DNA from: Schistosoma haematobium | Taxonomy: Eukaryota > Platyhelminthes > Trematoda > Strigeidida > Schistosomatidae | Length of the DNA: 64,000 bases | Assembly (NCBI RefSeq): GCF_000699445.3 | Contig: NC_067196.1 | Span: forward strand, 83,442,364 to 83,506,363 | Reading direction: 5' to 3' | Shown: positions 33,991-43,831 of the stretch, piece by piece | Layout of the letters: every line of letters starts with the position of its first letter | Position numbering within the stretch: position 1 is the first letter of the stretch | The notes under the pieces: generated by a model | Seen by the model: the letters and a program-made list of their open reading frames with translations, nothing else | Database searches by the model: none | Told to the model about the DNA's origin: nothing | Translations under genes and position numbers: made by a program

Positions 33991-34746
33991 CATGTAAAAC
34001 ATACATTTAACTGTGAATTAAAATATTTATTACAGAAAGTTATTTAAACCAGATTATGGAGTTTCAAGTGTATTTGTATTGTCGTAACACATAAACACAT
34101 GTCCCACGTTAAAGAAAATCCTAATTTGCATATGATCACACTATTTAGAATAGTATCACAAGATGAATAGATTACTTAGAATAGATAGTTTTACTACAAG
34201 TTACAAAATCCTTTATTTATAATTGTCAATAGTGATGCATAATTTGCGTCTTTGAATTTTCATGATATATAGTCATTTGAATTAGAGTTATTTAGAATAG
34301 TTATGTATTATCTTTCTTGTATGTATGTTGCAGAACAAAGACCGAAATACATGATTTTCAACATTTATCAGAAATAACAGTCTCCTTTATCGTAGTATAT
34401 TATATAGATATGCTGAGATTTTTCGGTTTATGACAAACATTCTTCAACCTTTAAAATGAATAACATTTGTTGATTCGCTTCTTGCCTATTATTGTCGACT
34501 GATTTTCGTACTTTTGGAGTTTTCTAGAAATTAAAAAACATTGGTATTCATACACATGCAGGCTAACTTATGTAAAGTTTGTAAGTAATTTGAAGACTGT
34601 ATGCCGACAATTAACCCGAATTCCCTTTAAACTTGATGGATGTCGATAAATCCGATAAATTCGAGTCGACTTTCTATTTAGCTTATTCTTAAAAAACTAG
34701 ATATCATGGACCGAAGTCCCAACTTAACAATTTTAACAATGTTTTT
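33991..34746. other. No gene seen
   Basis: Unassigned AT-rich sequence. Confidence 0.35.
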
Positions 34747-35030
34747 GATTGAGATCATGAACCGATTGATGTTAAACCACCACCTTTGGAAACCTGGAAG
34801 CACTGGACGGCCGTTTCGTCCTATTGTGGAACTCCTCAGCAGTGCGCATCCACGATCCCACTCGCGGGATTCGAACCCAGGGTCTGTGGTCTCGCGCGCG
34901 AACGCTTAACCTGCTGGACCACTGGGCCGGCATCCAATGGTGATAGTTTCTAACATCAACCAATCCACGAAATTGCGCGACCAACTTCCATTTTACTGAG
35001 GTAGATACCTGTCTCTACCCGACAAGGATT
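34747..35030 (-). mobile_element. Hammerhead-SINE, full-length and best preserved
   Basis: Minus-strand order is the same as at 20.2 kb. It starts near 35030 with GTAGAGACAGGTATCTACC. The A box is CAGTGGTCCAGCAGGTTAA, and the B box GGTTCGAATCC lies in the 34865-34880 region. The ribozyme spans 34851-34796, and the tail ends in GGTTCATGATCTCAATC near 34747. The element is about 284 bp and non-coding. The ORFs on both strands across it are spurious. Confidence 0.85.
34796..34851 (-). ncRNA. Hammerhead ribozyme, predicted catalytically competent
   Basis: Minus strand: helix I GCACTG (34840-34845) pairs with CAGTGC (34800-34805). The first core box CTGAGGA (34833-34839) is complete. Helix II GTTC pairs with GGAC, with one G-U wobble, around CACAATA. 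Box GAAAC (34813-34817) is intact, the helix III loop is GGCC, and the cleavage triplet is GTC (34806-34808), with cleavage expected between 34806 and 34805. Outer GGATG and CTTCC segments could extend helix I or form tertiary loop contacts. All invariant hammerhead bases are present. Activity is inferred, not shown. Confidence 0.85.
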
Positions 35031-37009
35031 AGCTCCACAATGACATAATTACAACTTCTATAGCGTATTTATAACAAGAATATTCACTCTCAATCCAAAA
35101 TTAATTTATATAGTCATTTTGTTAATCTAATAGCGATTAATCTATTGTACTCTTGAAGTAAACGCTGAAGATATCGTCCAGAATGACAATGAGACAGTCC
35201 GGTTCAAAGAACTCAATATCGCTAAAATTCCTTGAAAGTATTTTCAATGACTGAAACTTAACACTTTGAAATAATGGAAAAGATTTATGCTGGAGGTGGA
35301 GGATTTTGTAACCATTCAACTTTCTAAAATGTTTTATGTTTAACCTTTGCATCATTCGTACACGGCAGAAATCAGTGGGTGATATTTGCTATATTCTTCT
35401 TTTTCTCAGTTATGTCCTATGGCCCGTCACAAATGTCACGTGACAATCGATAATCAGAATACCAACTTATATGACCTTGTTCCTGTGCTAAACCGATGAC
35501 ACGTCAATCAGTACTAACAGCCTTGAGTCAACTCTGAGTCCTTACTGGTCCTCTATATAGCTTTTCGCCCAACCCAGACTCCGCTATATAAATCGTATAT
35601 TTCATACATACGTGATTAATATACAATCAGACTAGACCGCATAACACCATAAAATGGAAAACAATGACAATACAAGATCAAGTCAAAAGTGGCTGTTAGT
35701 ATAGGAGACGGTAATTAATAGATTGTAATAAATTAAGAATGATAAATCGTATAATAGTAGCCAATAGGTCAAATGAAAGCTTATGATAAAAGAAATATGA
35801 ATATACATATAATCTAGTTACTTAATAGTTATCCAATCGAAATATATGTAATAATAGCCCACAAATAATTTCTAGCAATTACCGTTCATTCATTCTTTGT
35901 TCGGATATAACAGTATTGAATTCAGAAAATGTTTTGTAGGTTCAGATGACAAATTATTATTATACATTCACTGAGATGTGTATTGCAAATGTTTACCCAC
36001 TACCTACTTAAAGAACGTGATGTTGAATGGGTTTTAAAGTGTATTGAGAGTATTGACACAAGTGCTTTGCTTAGCCAGTCAGTACAGTTATGTAAATTCA
36101 TTTGCAAATCCTTTTTTTTCTACAAATGAATCTTTTTAAATTAAAGTGATGTACTCATTCATATTTCCATTTATATTTTGTCATATTTTACCTACATTAG
36201 CAATTACAGTCAAGTAAACTATAAAATGAATCTGTACATAATAGTTGGATATGATTATGATATAAGTCCTGTAGTATATCACCAAATACAAGTTGATATA
36301 GTTTGACTACAACCAAGTTTTCGGAAAATTGATTTTGTCCTCATAATTGTCGACTGAGCTAGTTAGTATTTATCGATCAAGTGTCCTTATAAAATAAAAA
36401 AAACGAGAAACATTGACTTTATTTACTTGGGAACAATTGATTTTGATTCTAATGACCAATTTAGATTTTTTGATTAAATTCCTATCAGAAAATTAGTGAG
36501 AAAAGTTCTACATTTATTCTTGAATAGTGTTTGGAAAAAAAGTGAGAACAAGAAAATGTAGAATAGATAATTATAAGTCTCGAAGAATTACTTTTGACAT
36601 TTCAGATAACATGGTAACCATGGTTATGTAAACATGTATTTATAAAGTTAATTTTAACATATTGATTGGTATATGATTGCTTACTATCCTGAATTAACAC
36701 ATCTCAGCCCATTGCCATGCATGATCCAGAACCTGTCATCTCCATGCTGGTATTATGGCTCATGTACTTTGACCTGGTCCTATAAACCACATCGTTCCTG
36801 TTAGCAAACATTGGTGGCTTACTGAGATGGCTAATGAAACACTAATTAGCACAACAAACTGTTATTTTGGTCTATAACTAGAATAGAACCCATCTCTAAA
36901 CCATTTAGGAGCTGTTAAAGTCTGTTGGCAGCGAGTCAAATTAGAATCCCAGGAGAGAGAAAATTTCTCACTGTAAATATTAACGGTTATTATTCTTGGA
37001 TGTAGCTAG
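35031..37009. other. No gene seen
   Basis: About 2 kb. 35400-35660 has higher GC and a CTATATAAA motif but no ORF, and might be an LTR remnant. 36680-36960 has mixed composition and looks repeat-derived without a recognisable family. Confidence 0.3.
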
Positions 37010-37980
37010 ACAGCTTCAGCCTCAAATTTCTCTGTTATTGTTCGATTGTTGTTAATTGCTGTCTTCTTGTTCTTGCCTTCTTCAATTCAAAACAGGGTTT
37101 CGAGAGAGATCCATTCCTTATGATAATGCTTGTTGCCGCATCCTGGCACCTACTGACACGTTGAAGTTAGTGGATGTTTGATCATTTTCCAATTCTACTT
37201 CATAGTAGTTTTCTCCTCTTTGAGTAGATCTGGTAAGGCTTGTCACCTGTTGTTGAGAGTTCTTTTGAATTGGTTGAGTTTGTGAGTACGTGGAAGGAAG
37301 GTTGTATTAAATCTTTGTAATCCTGTTTGTTTAGTTGTTCAGTGTTCCTTTAATTTTAGTTTTATCTTGGCAACCATCAGAGAGATGGTGATCTGAAGTA
37401 ATATGTGCTTCTCTTCTGGCACTTACGTCTTCAATTGACCTTATGAATATTTTACTGATGCAAATACGATCGGTCTGATTCTGTGTAGTGTGATAGGGTG
37501 AGATAGACCCATGCAGCTTTGTGTATGCATTTGTGTGGGAATATTGTGTCTCTCATAACCATTTTGTTGAATGTACATCAATTTTCAAATCTGTCACCAC
37601 TCTCATTACTCTCTCTCAGTCAGTCCATGTCGCCCCATTATATCTTCATACTCGATGGTGTCCATTCCTACTTTGTCGTTTAGGTCTCCCATCATGATGA
37701 TCAAGTCATTTCCTGAGAACCTCACCATGATCGATTGAAGCCTCTCATAAAACTAATCTTTATGGTTGTCATTGCTATCATTGTTGGGTGCATAACACTG
37801 GATAAAATTCATCGTGATCCCCTTCTTCATTGTTTTCAAGAATGCTTTGATGACGATTGTGGGTTCATGAGATTCCTATTCAATAATTATTAGATGCTTC
37901 TTTGGACATCTTGTCTCCACTCATTCTTGGAGCTCACCAGCCGTTATTCAGCAGTTCTGAAACTAATGTATCGCCTCCAA
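37010..37980 (-). pseudogene. RTE-like element, AP endonuclease region, degenerate
   Basis: On the minus strand, starting near 37900, the endonuclease domain appears. FYERLQSIMVRFSGNDLIIMMGDLN has the catalytic GDLN motif, and KVGMDTIEYEDIMGRHG follows. Then comes MHTQSCMGLSHPITLHRIRPIV, corresponding to the T-W-x-SP-D-x-x-x-x-x-QIDHI segment. Further down is a linker that overlaps, in element coordinates, with the fragment at 14.2 kb. Many stops, no RT. Confidence 0.75.
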
Positions 37981-38039
37981 TTCCTAATTAATCATCTCAT
38001 AGTTAAAGATATTCCTTTAAACTGAACTAGAAAGTCAAC

Positions 38040-38590
38040 TCTTAATTCAAAATCGTTGTTGACTTATCACGACCAATTCTTCAAGATCATTTCTGATGAT
38101 TCTTCAACCTTTGGATTTGGTGCTGTTATATTACATGTATTCCAGAATGCTGTGGAGAAAGAAATTACATATCCTTCGCGAACATCAACTCTAATAAAAA
38201 GAAACGCAGATAAGTATAAAAGATGTCAATTGTTCCACTCTTTGCAGCCCTCTATTTTCACAGATTTTTACATAGTCAAAGATTTACCTCATTAGCAGAT
38301 CATAAGCCGTTAATAACAATATTCGTAACTAGATCTGGGGTTCTTGCACACATTGTAAATCGGCAGCAGCATTGGGCACGGGTTCTGGGGGGAGGTTATG
38401 ACTTCGAGATTCGGTAAGGCTACGCACAACACCTGGGAAAACAGCGCTTATATTGCCTATTGAGAGACTATCCTGCCTTTTTAGAGGGAACGAACATAGA
38501 TTCAATGTTGATAAACGACTGCGCAGTGTGGGTTACAGACAACTAACCCACACTAAGCAATAACACATTAATTCAGAAGAGCTTTAGATT
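38040..38590 (+). pseudogene. Ty3/Gypsy-type RNase H and connection fragment
   Basis: The plus strand reads ISDDSSTFGFGAVILHV (the S-D-A-S-x-x-G-x-GAV start of retroelement RNase H), then EITYPSRTSTLIKRNADKY. After a frameshift near 38220-38290 come LADHKPLITIF and NRQQHWARVL with YDFEIR. These are standard segments of Gypsy RNase H in the right order. The first Asp of the active site is displaced and the frame is broken, and no RT or integrase is attached. Confidence 0.75.
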
Positions 38591-39599
38591 TGTTATTAAT
38601 GAGCAGTCATAGACACCTCGCGACAAAGAGCAAAAAAGTCTCATTGTTGCCAGAAATTGTCATGAATTGTAAACAACTATTCAATATTTGGAAAACGTTG
38701 GGTGGTACCCAGCTCACTTTCTCTACAAATCCCATACCACTTTTACAAACGTCATTTGGATATTAATCGTATGACATTGGTTGCTCGCAGTTTCGCTGAT
38801 TGATCGTTTATGAATCAGAGGATTCGTAGATTTGTGAATGTTTGATTTTAGTGCTTGTAAGTAACAAAAATAAACAATTGTGTACCACGAGTTCCATAAC
38901 TGTATCCTAAGAATTCATGGTTCAGGGTTAGCAATTTTCACGGGCCCAATCAACGGTTACTGTTGGTGGATTCTTAAAGTGGTTTAAGGTTCTTTCCTTT
39001 GTGCCAATTAAATTAAACTAGTCCGTTTCATTGCTGACAGAAATTTCTTAGATTGGAGTACAAGAATCCTTAGGGTCAGACAGGTTATTTTTCAGCATGA
39101 TTTCCACTGACTTTCGAATTAATTCAGTATAATTTTTGTGCAGTATAATTTTGAATTTTTGCTCATTCAGTAATATTCACTACATTAATATTTTGATTAA
39201 ATTTTGTGACGATAACTACTTTTTGACGAATGTACTCGAATAATCGACAATTTTTCTGGGTTTCTATAATTAAATCTTTTAGGCAAAATCGAAATTCGAC
39301 AAATAGTTAATGATCAAGGAACGTGTAAAAGAAATAATCTTGTTCAATGTCATTTTAATAAGAGCTGGTAATTATTAGTTTAGTGTTCAGACATACCAAT
39401 CGGTTAATCATAACTATTGGACAATCGATTTTCGTGTCTAGAGTATTATGCATTCAACCTGTGAAATTTCTAAAAACTCTCCACAAAACCCATTCTGATA
39501 ATAATCAACTGCTCATTAGTGACTGACTTCAAGAAAAACTCCTGGAGTTCTAGTGAGAAGCCGTTACCAGTGGAGTTCAACCGGTCTGTTGTGAGATAA
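38591..39599. other. No gene seen
   Basis: About 1 kb of unassigned AT-rich sequence. Confidence 0.35.
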
Positions 39600-39862
39600 C
39601 AACTCACTGAAGACAATGGTGTACGGTGGCGCAACTTCGTGGATTGGTTGAAGTTAGACATTAACACCGTTGGGTGCCGGCTCAGTGGTCTAGTGGTTAA
39701 GTGCTCGCGCGCGAAGCCAGTGGGTCCTGGGTTCGAGCCCCGCGTGGTGCGGGGTCGTGGATGCGCACTGCTGAGGAGTCCCATACCAGGACAAAACGGC
39801 CGTCTAGTGCTTCCAGGTTTTCAATGGTGGTCTAGCTTCAACTGACTCATGATTTCAACCTG
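39600..39862 (+). mobile_element. Hammerhead-SINE, plus-strand copy
   Basis: A box TGGTCTAGTGG at 39686-39696 and B box GGTTCGAGCCC at 39730-39740 are canonical. The ribozyme follows at 39759-39815: helix I GCACTG with TAGTGC, CTGAGGA, GTCC with GGAC, then AAAAC where GAAAC is required, GGCC, GTC. The G-to-A change at the invariant position is the same change as in the Smα copy at 6.6 kb. Confidence 0.85.
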
Positions 39863-40139
39863 TGATATTATGCATACATTGAGTATTTGGAAACTACCAT
39901 ATGTAATGAACTGATAACAATTTGGATATATAAAAGGGGTGTTTTAAGAACGAATCATTTATTAGTGATAAATTGATGTTACATTTGTGATATCCCAGTG
40001 AGTAAAAATAATTTATTATCATAATAATAGATTACAATTAGTATAAATTGACTAAATATCAGTTAGATATGTAAAAAGAATTAACTGGTGATTTATCTAT
40101 CGAATGTTGTTCGGGTAGTGCTAAGCCAGGTATACATTA

Positions 40140-40262
40140 TTCAGTCAGTCAGTCAGTAACAACGTAGAACTTCGTACGTACGTACATCAGTTCGAGTTGC
40201 CACACCACATTAGCACACAGATGCAGTGGTCGATTAAAATCCCGTAGTGGTAGAGGTAATAA
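40140..40262 (+). repeat. Uncharacterised repeat-like segment beside the LINE 3' end
   Basis: A short CAGT tetranucleotide run (40141-40158) is followed by GC-richer sequence with CGTACGTACGTAC and AGTTCGAGTTGCC. It abuts the 3' end of the minus-strand LINE and may be a separate insertion or part of the LINE's flank. Confidence 0.3.
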
Positions 40263-40506
40263 GAGTATAAGCAGTAATTAATTATTTATTTATTTGAACA
40301 CATGAATATTGGTACAAGAGAGCGCCAATATATATGCGCCACACAAAACAATCAGAATTCGAAGAGAAATAGAAAAAAAACTAAGGAGCGCAAAAGAAAA
40401 AGAGAACAATAACGAAGAGATTGGTGTAAGGTAGTATGGTAGAAATGAGGGAACGGAAAGGTACAATCAGAAGAAATCTTTCAGGTAAGGGAGACACAAC
40501 CACTTT

Positions 40507-41022
40507 TTATGAAGAAAGTAAAAGAAGGTTACAGCAGGATCGCCACTGACTTCTATTCTGAGCCATATCTGATAACGTCTCTAGCCACTGTGTAGCACCA
40601 TCTCTCGGACCCCAACCAGGGAGTCGTGAAGGACCGACAGAAGCCAGTCCTGTAGTTCTTTCTTTCATGCCACGACACCATGTCATGCACTGACCACCTC
40701 TCCGCTTCTTCCAACCAGTCCCAGAGTCGGCAAATAATGCACGACGTGGAATTCTCTGGGACGACATTCGTAGAACATGTCCAAGCCACCAAAGTCGGTG
40801 TTTCGAAGCGACAGATGGAGATCGAATTTGTAGTACTTCGCCAGAGTCTTGAATACGGGTCTCGGATAGACAACAAACATCAATATTAAGACTTTCCAAA
40901 GACCTAGCCAGCCCTATCTGTTGTCCGACCTGCATAAGTGTGCGAACGTTGAAGGCAGCCAGTTTGAATGGCGCACGTGGTTTCAGAAAAACTGCTTCAG
41001 TACTCATATTCGGTGGTAACAT
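40507..41022 (-). pseudogene. Chimeric ORF: endonuclease N-terminus fused to RT C-terminal tail
   Basis: A 171-codon frame. Residues about 19-58 are the start of the AP endonuclease (FKLAAFNVRTLMQVGQQ and LNIDVCCLSETRIQD, with the N-V-R-T-L and S-E-T-R motifs). Residues about 74-165 are the end of an RTE-type ORF (WWLGHVLRM, RIPRRALFAD, RRGGQCMTW, LPGWGPRDGATQWLETLSDMAQNRSQW). No catalytic residues of either enzyme remain. The in-frame join keeps the reading frame open, but a function is not implied. Other ORFs across this interval, including one of 221 codons at 41030-41695, lie over leader and microsatellite and are spurious. Confidence 0.8.
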
Positions 41023-41157
41023 ACAATTTTCAACCGGACAGTGACTCGATAACGTTTAGATAGAGTCGAATTTCCACCAAAGACGAGCTGCTGTATAAGT
41101 CGAAAAGATAAGTATAGACAGAGTAGGAATAAAAGAGGGTGAATAATGTCGTAGTAA

Positions 41158-41232
41158 ATAATAATAATAATAATAATAATATTATAATAATAATAATAAT
41201 AATAATGACAATAATAGTAATGATAATAATTT
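41158..41232. repeat. (TAA)n/(ATT)n microsatellite
   Basis: About 20 imperfect AAT triplets with an internal register change near 41182. It lies between the LINE leader and its ORF. Confidence 0.9.
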
Positions 41233-41869
41233 GAATCATTTGATTGTTATTCGAAGCGAGAAAAGTAATTTCCATAGATATAGAGAGTTCATCATTTGCG
41301 TGTGGGCTGTGATAGTGCCCGGGTGCCCAAACCGAAGCAGGTGGTCTTCTTAGGGGGCCACTCCCCGAGCCTTCGACCTGAAGGTCTGACCCACAAGGCA
41401 GTGGAGCATCGTAAGGAGATGCAGTCCCATGGTGGCCGGTGACCGAAAGTTGGTTCATACGCCATTTGTTCCCGCAGGATACTGGAGCCCATGTGCACCA
41501 TTGGTTCGGGATCCGGTCAAAGCGCCGGACATTCGCTTTTCGTCCTCTCATTTTCGTAAACAATACCCCCGCCACGAGAAGGCAATGAGTAGGACTTCCC
41601 TGGCAGAGGCTGTATACGCGTGGCCGTGTGAGAGTATTTCGAGAGGGCGAGCGGACTCTCCCTACTCTCGGTCGTACCAGGGCATTCGGGGTCACAGTGA
41701 AATGAGTTTGGGAAGAGAAAAAAAAGAGACAAGGAGGAATAAGGAGATCAAAATTTGGGAGAACACAAAGAGTGAATGCACCTACGCCATTGCAAACGAT
41801 TTTGAGCCATTATTCACACGAATTGTAATCAAATCGCAACAGTTAGGAAGATATTTCCTATAGAATATA

Positions 41870-42407
41870 AAAATTCGGCGAGTATCTGAGACTTAATGAT
41901 GATTCTAAAATATTTGAAAAGCATGATAAACTAGTGGGGTGTGTGTGTGTGGGGAATATAGAATGTTGTCAATAAACGATTAAGGCAGTTTGGAATAGAT
42001 TAATTATTTTGTAAGAAGAGACCAGGTATTTCTTTGTGGTTTATCACGTGAGTAAAAATTGAAAATCAATAATAAATTGTATTTACAAGTAGTAATTGTT
42101 ATTCAAAATTATTACTATAATTAACATTATTAATGACCAATACATTCTTTCTATATTTCGGAGCAACTCGTAATACGTCACTACCAAACTAAGAATTTAT
42201 CTTTTTTTTTTTACAATAAATTAGTTTAAATAGTTTTTTGGATTATTTATAGGAACTAGTAAATGTTAGCTGGGAACTACATTTCCAAAGAAATAATTTC
42301 TAATTAAAAACTAAACATACAGATTGAAAATCTTATCATTTAGATTCGGAAAACACAGGAAATTTAACAAATAAGTCAACGACAATAATTAGAATTTCAT
42401 AGTCTAC
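41870..42407. other. No gene seen
   Basis: AT-rich with a short GT tract near 41940. Nothing recognised. Confidence 0.35.
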
Positions 42408-42835
42408 AGCATGAACTAATCGGTGTTACACAACAAATAAAAATCATGGGGAATCGAACGACTGTTTCTTCCTTCGCAGTATTCATCCATAAACTCATTG
42501 GAGATCAGAAACATGGTATTTAGGTCTTCGGATGAGCCTTTAGATTACCGATGCGGGACCACTGGTTTACAATATTTAATTTCAATCACTTAGCAATATT
42601 GAGCAACCATCTTTCAGTGTCATTAGTGGATAGGTTTCACACACTCGACAGTTGAACTCCACTACTTATGGTTTTTCATTAGGACTGAGGGAATTAACTC
42701 TTGAAATTAGGGACTAATAAGCACATGCTCATGATCAAAACAAGCTCTTGGATATTATCCCATGAAATAGGTGTCCAGTGCTTCCTGATTTTCAATGGCT
42801 AAGATTAGTTCATATTGTAGACTACGGAACTCAAC
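42408..42835. repeat. Very old hammerhead-SINE remnants
   Basis: 42408-42600 resembles the SINE on the minus strand (GGGAATCGAACGACTGTTTC, a CTTCGG box, ACCACTGG near the A box). 42770-42835 resembles its tail on the plus strand (GTCCAGTGCTTCCTGATTTTC). Both are heavily mutated. Confidence 0.45.
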
Positions 42836-43532
42836 AATCTTCATAAACCGCCTTTTGTATTTAAACTAATTTGAAACGTTCTGTATACCAGATATCATCA
42901 ACATAAGATTTGCCTCGAATATGTATTAATTTAAGTTGTCACACTTCACGTCAGAATAGCAATAAAAGAGCCCGACAGGGTCATAGGTAGGGGGAAGAAA
43001 ATCTAAAACAAAAGGAATGAATGAAATCCAATAGTTTATGGAATTAAACATAACTCAAAATATAGATGACACAGCGTTGCTGCGGTGGACCTTAGATTAT
43101 ATCACCCACCGTTTGCGACTACCAATTACAACCGTGTGGACTTCAACCAGGGGGCTCATACCAACCGACATCATTGAGATAGATAGTCAGTGACTTCTTG
43201 GATCAAGGCAGCTCCACGAGTTTCTCCCTAGGCTTTGCCCAATCGATTGCTATCCCAAACAAGATCGTACGTTGCAACAAGCAGTAATTGAGAATGTTCA
43301 GAACAGATTTTAATTACTTAAGTCATAGGAATACACTAGGTTATTAGAATTGACTTTAAAAATATTATTTTCGATATTTAGAATCATGTTATTCATTCTC
43401 ACAATGTAGAAGAAACCCAAAAGAATCAGGTTTACTTATCAAGCTCTTACATTTACTTAGGTTTTCAGAGACTTATGTTGTAAATCAATGTAGAGGTTTT
43501 GTGGATATTATAGTAATTTTAGTAGTTAAAAT
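42836..43532. other. No gene seen
   Basis: Mixed composition. 43070-43280 is GC-richer but shows no ORF or known repeat. Confidence 0.3.
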
Positions 43533-43690
43533 CATGAGTCACTTGAAGCTAGGCCACCACGGAAAACCTGGAAGAGCTGGACGGCCGTTTCGTCTTAATG
43601 TGGAACTCCTCAGTAGTGCATATCCACGACCCTACCTCGCGAGATTCGAACCCAAGACCTACCAGTAGAACCTCTTTACTATAGAGTCTG
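43533..43690 (-). repeat. Hammerhead-SINE copy, ribozyme boxes intact but helix I weakened
   Basis: Minus strand: CTGAGGA, GAAAC, GGCC and GTC are all intact, and helix II is GTTC with AGAC. Helix I (GCACTA against CAGCTC) no longer pairs at its base, so cleavage is doubtful. The B box GATTCGAACCC region is still readable. The tRNA-like head is truncated. Confidence 0.7.
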
Positions 43691-43831
43691 GATTCAATTC
43701 TCGACAGTTGGGACAATCAACTGTCACGGATACTGGAAATCAAATATTATTGGCATATGGACTCACATTCAAATTTTCTGAATGACCTGTGAGATCGTAG
43801 ACTTCCCTTTGAATACGTTTCTATTCCAACC

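Larger units (their letters stand above)
40283..41690 (-). mobile_element. Internally deleted RTE-like LINE (leader, endonuclease start, RT C-terminus, 3' end)
   Basis: Minus strand from 41690: the GC-rich 5' leader shared with the copies at 3.5 and 48.3 kb, then a region with an ATT-rich microsatellite (41158-41232). A chimeric ORF starts near 41022, and the element's 3' end (TTGTACCAATATTCATG and a TTTATT-rich end in plus orientation) lies at 40283-40340. Most of the endonuclease and the whole RT catalytic region are missing. Because it keeps the leader and tail of the half-LINEs plus the ends of the ORF, it links them to their parent element. Confidence 0.8.

Noticed and set aside
35400..35660. 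CTATATAAA motif as a gene promoter
   Set aside because: No gene follows on either strand, and the segment may be LTR-derived.
39600..39862. Possible tRNA gene (clear A and B boxes)
   Set aside because: No acceptor stem or anticodon arm can be folded, and the same head occurs in several SINE copies followed by a ribozyme. It is a SINE promoter.
40141..40158. CAGT tandem as a CRISPR-like or regulatory array
   Set aside because: Only four short units without spacers. A simple tetranucleotide run.
41030..41695. 221-codon minus-strand ORF
   Set aside because: It runs through the non-coding LINE leader and an (ATT)n microsatellite (the Ile run). Its frame is not kept in the sister leaders at 3.5 and 48.3 kb.
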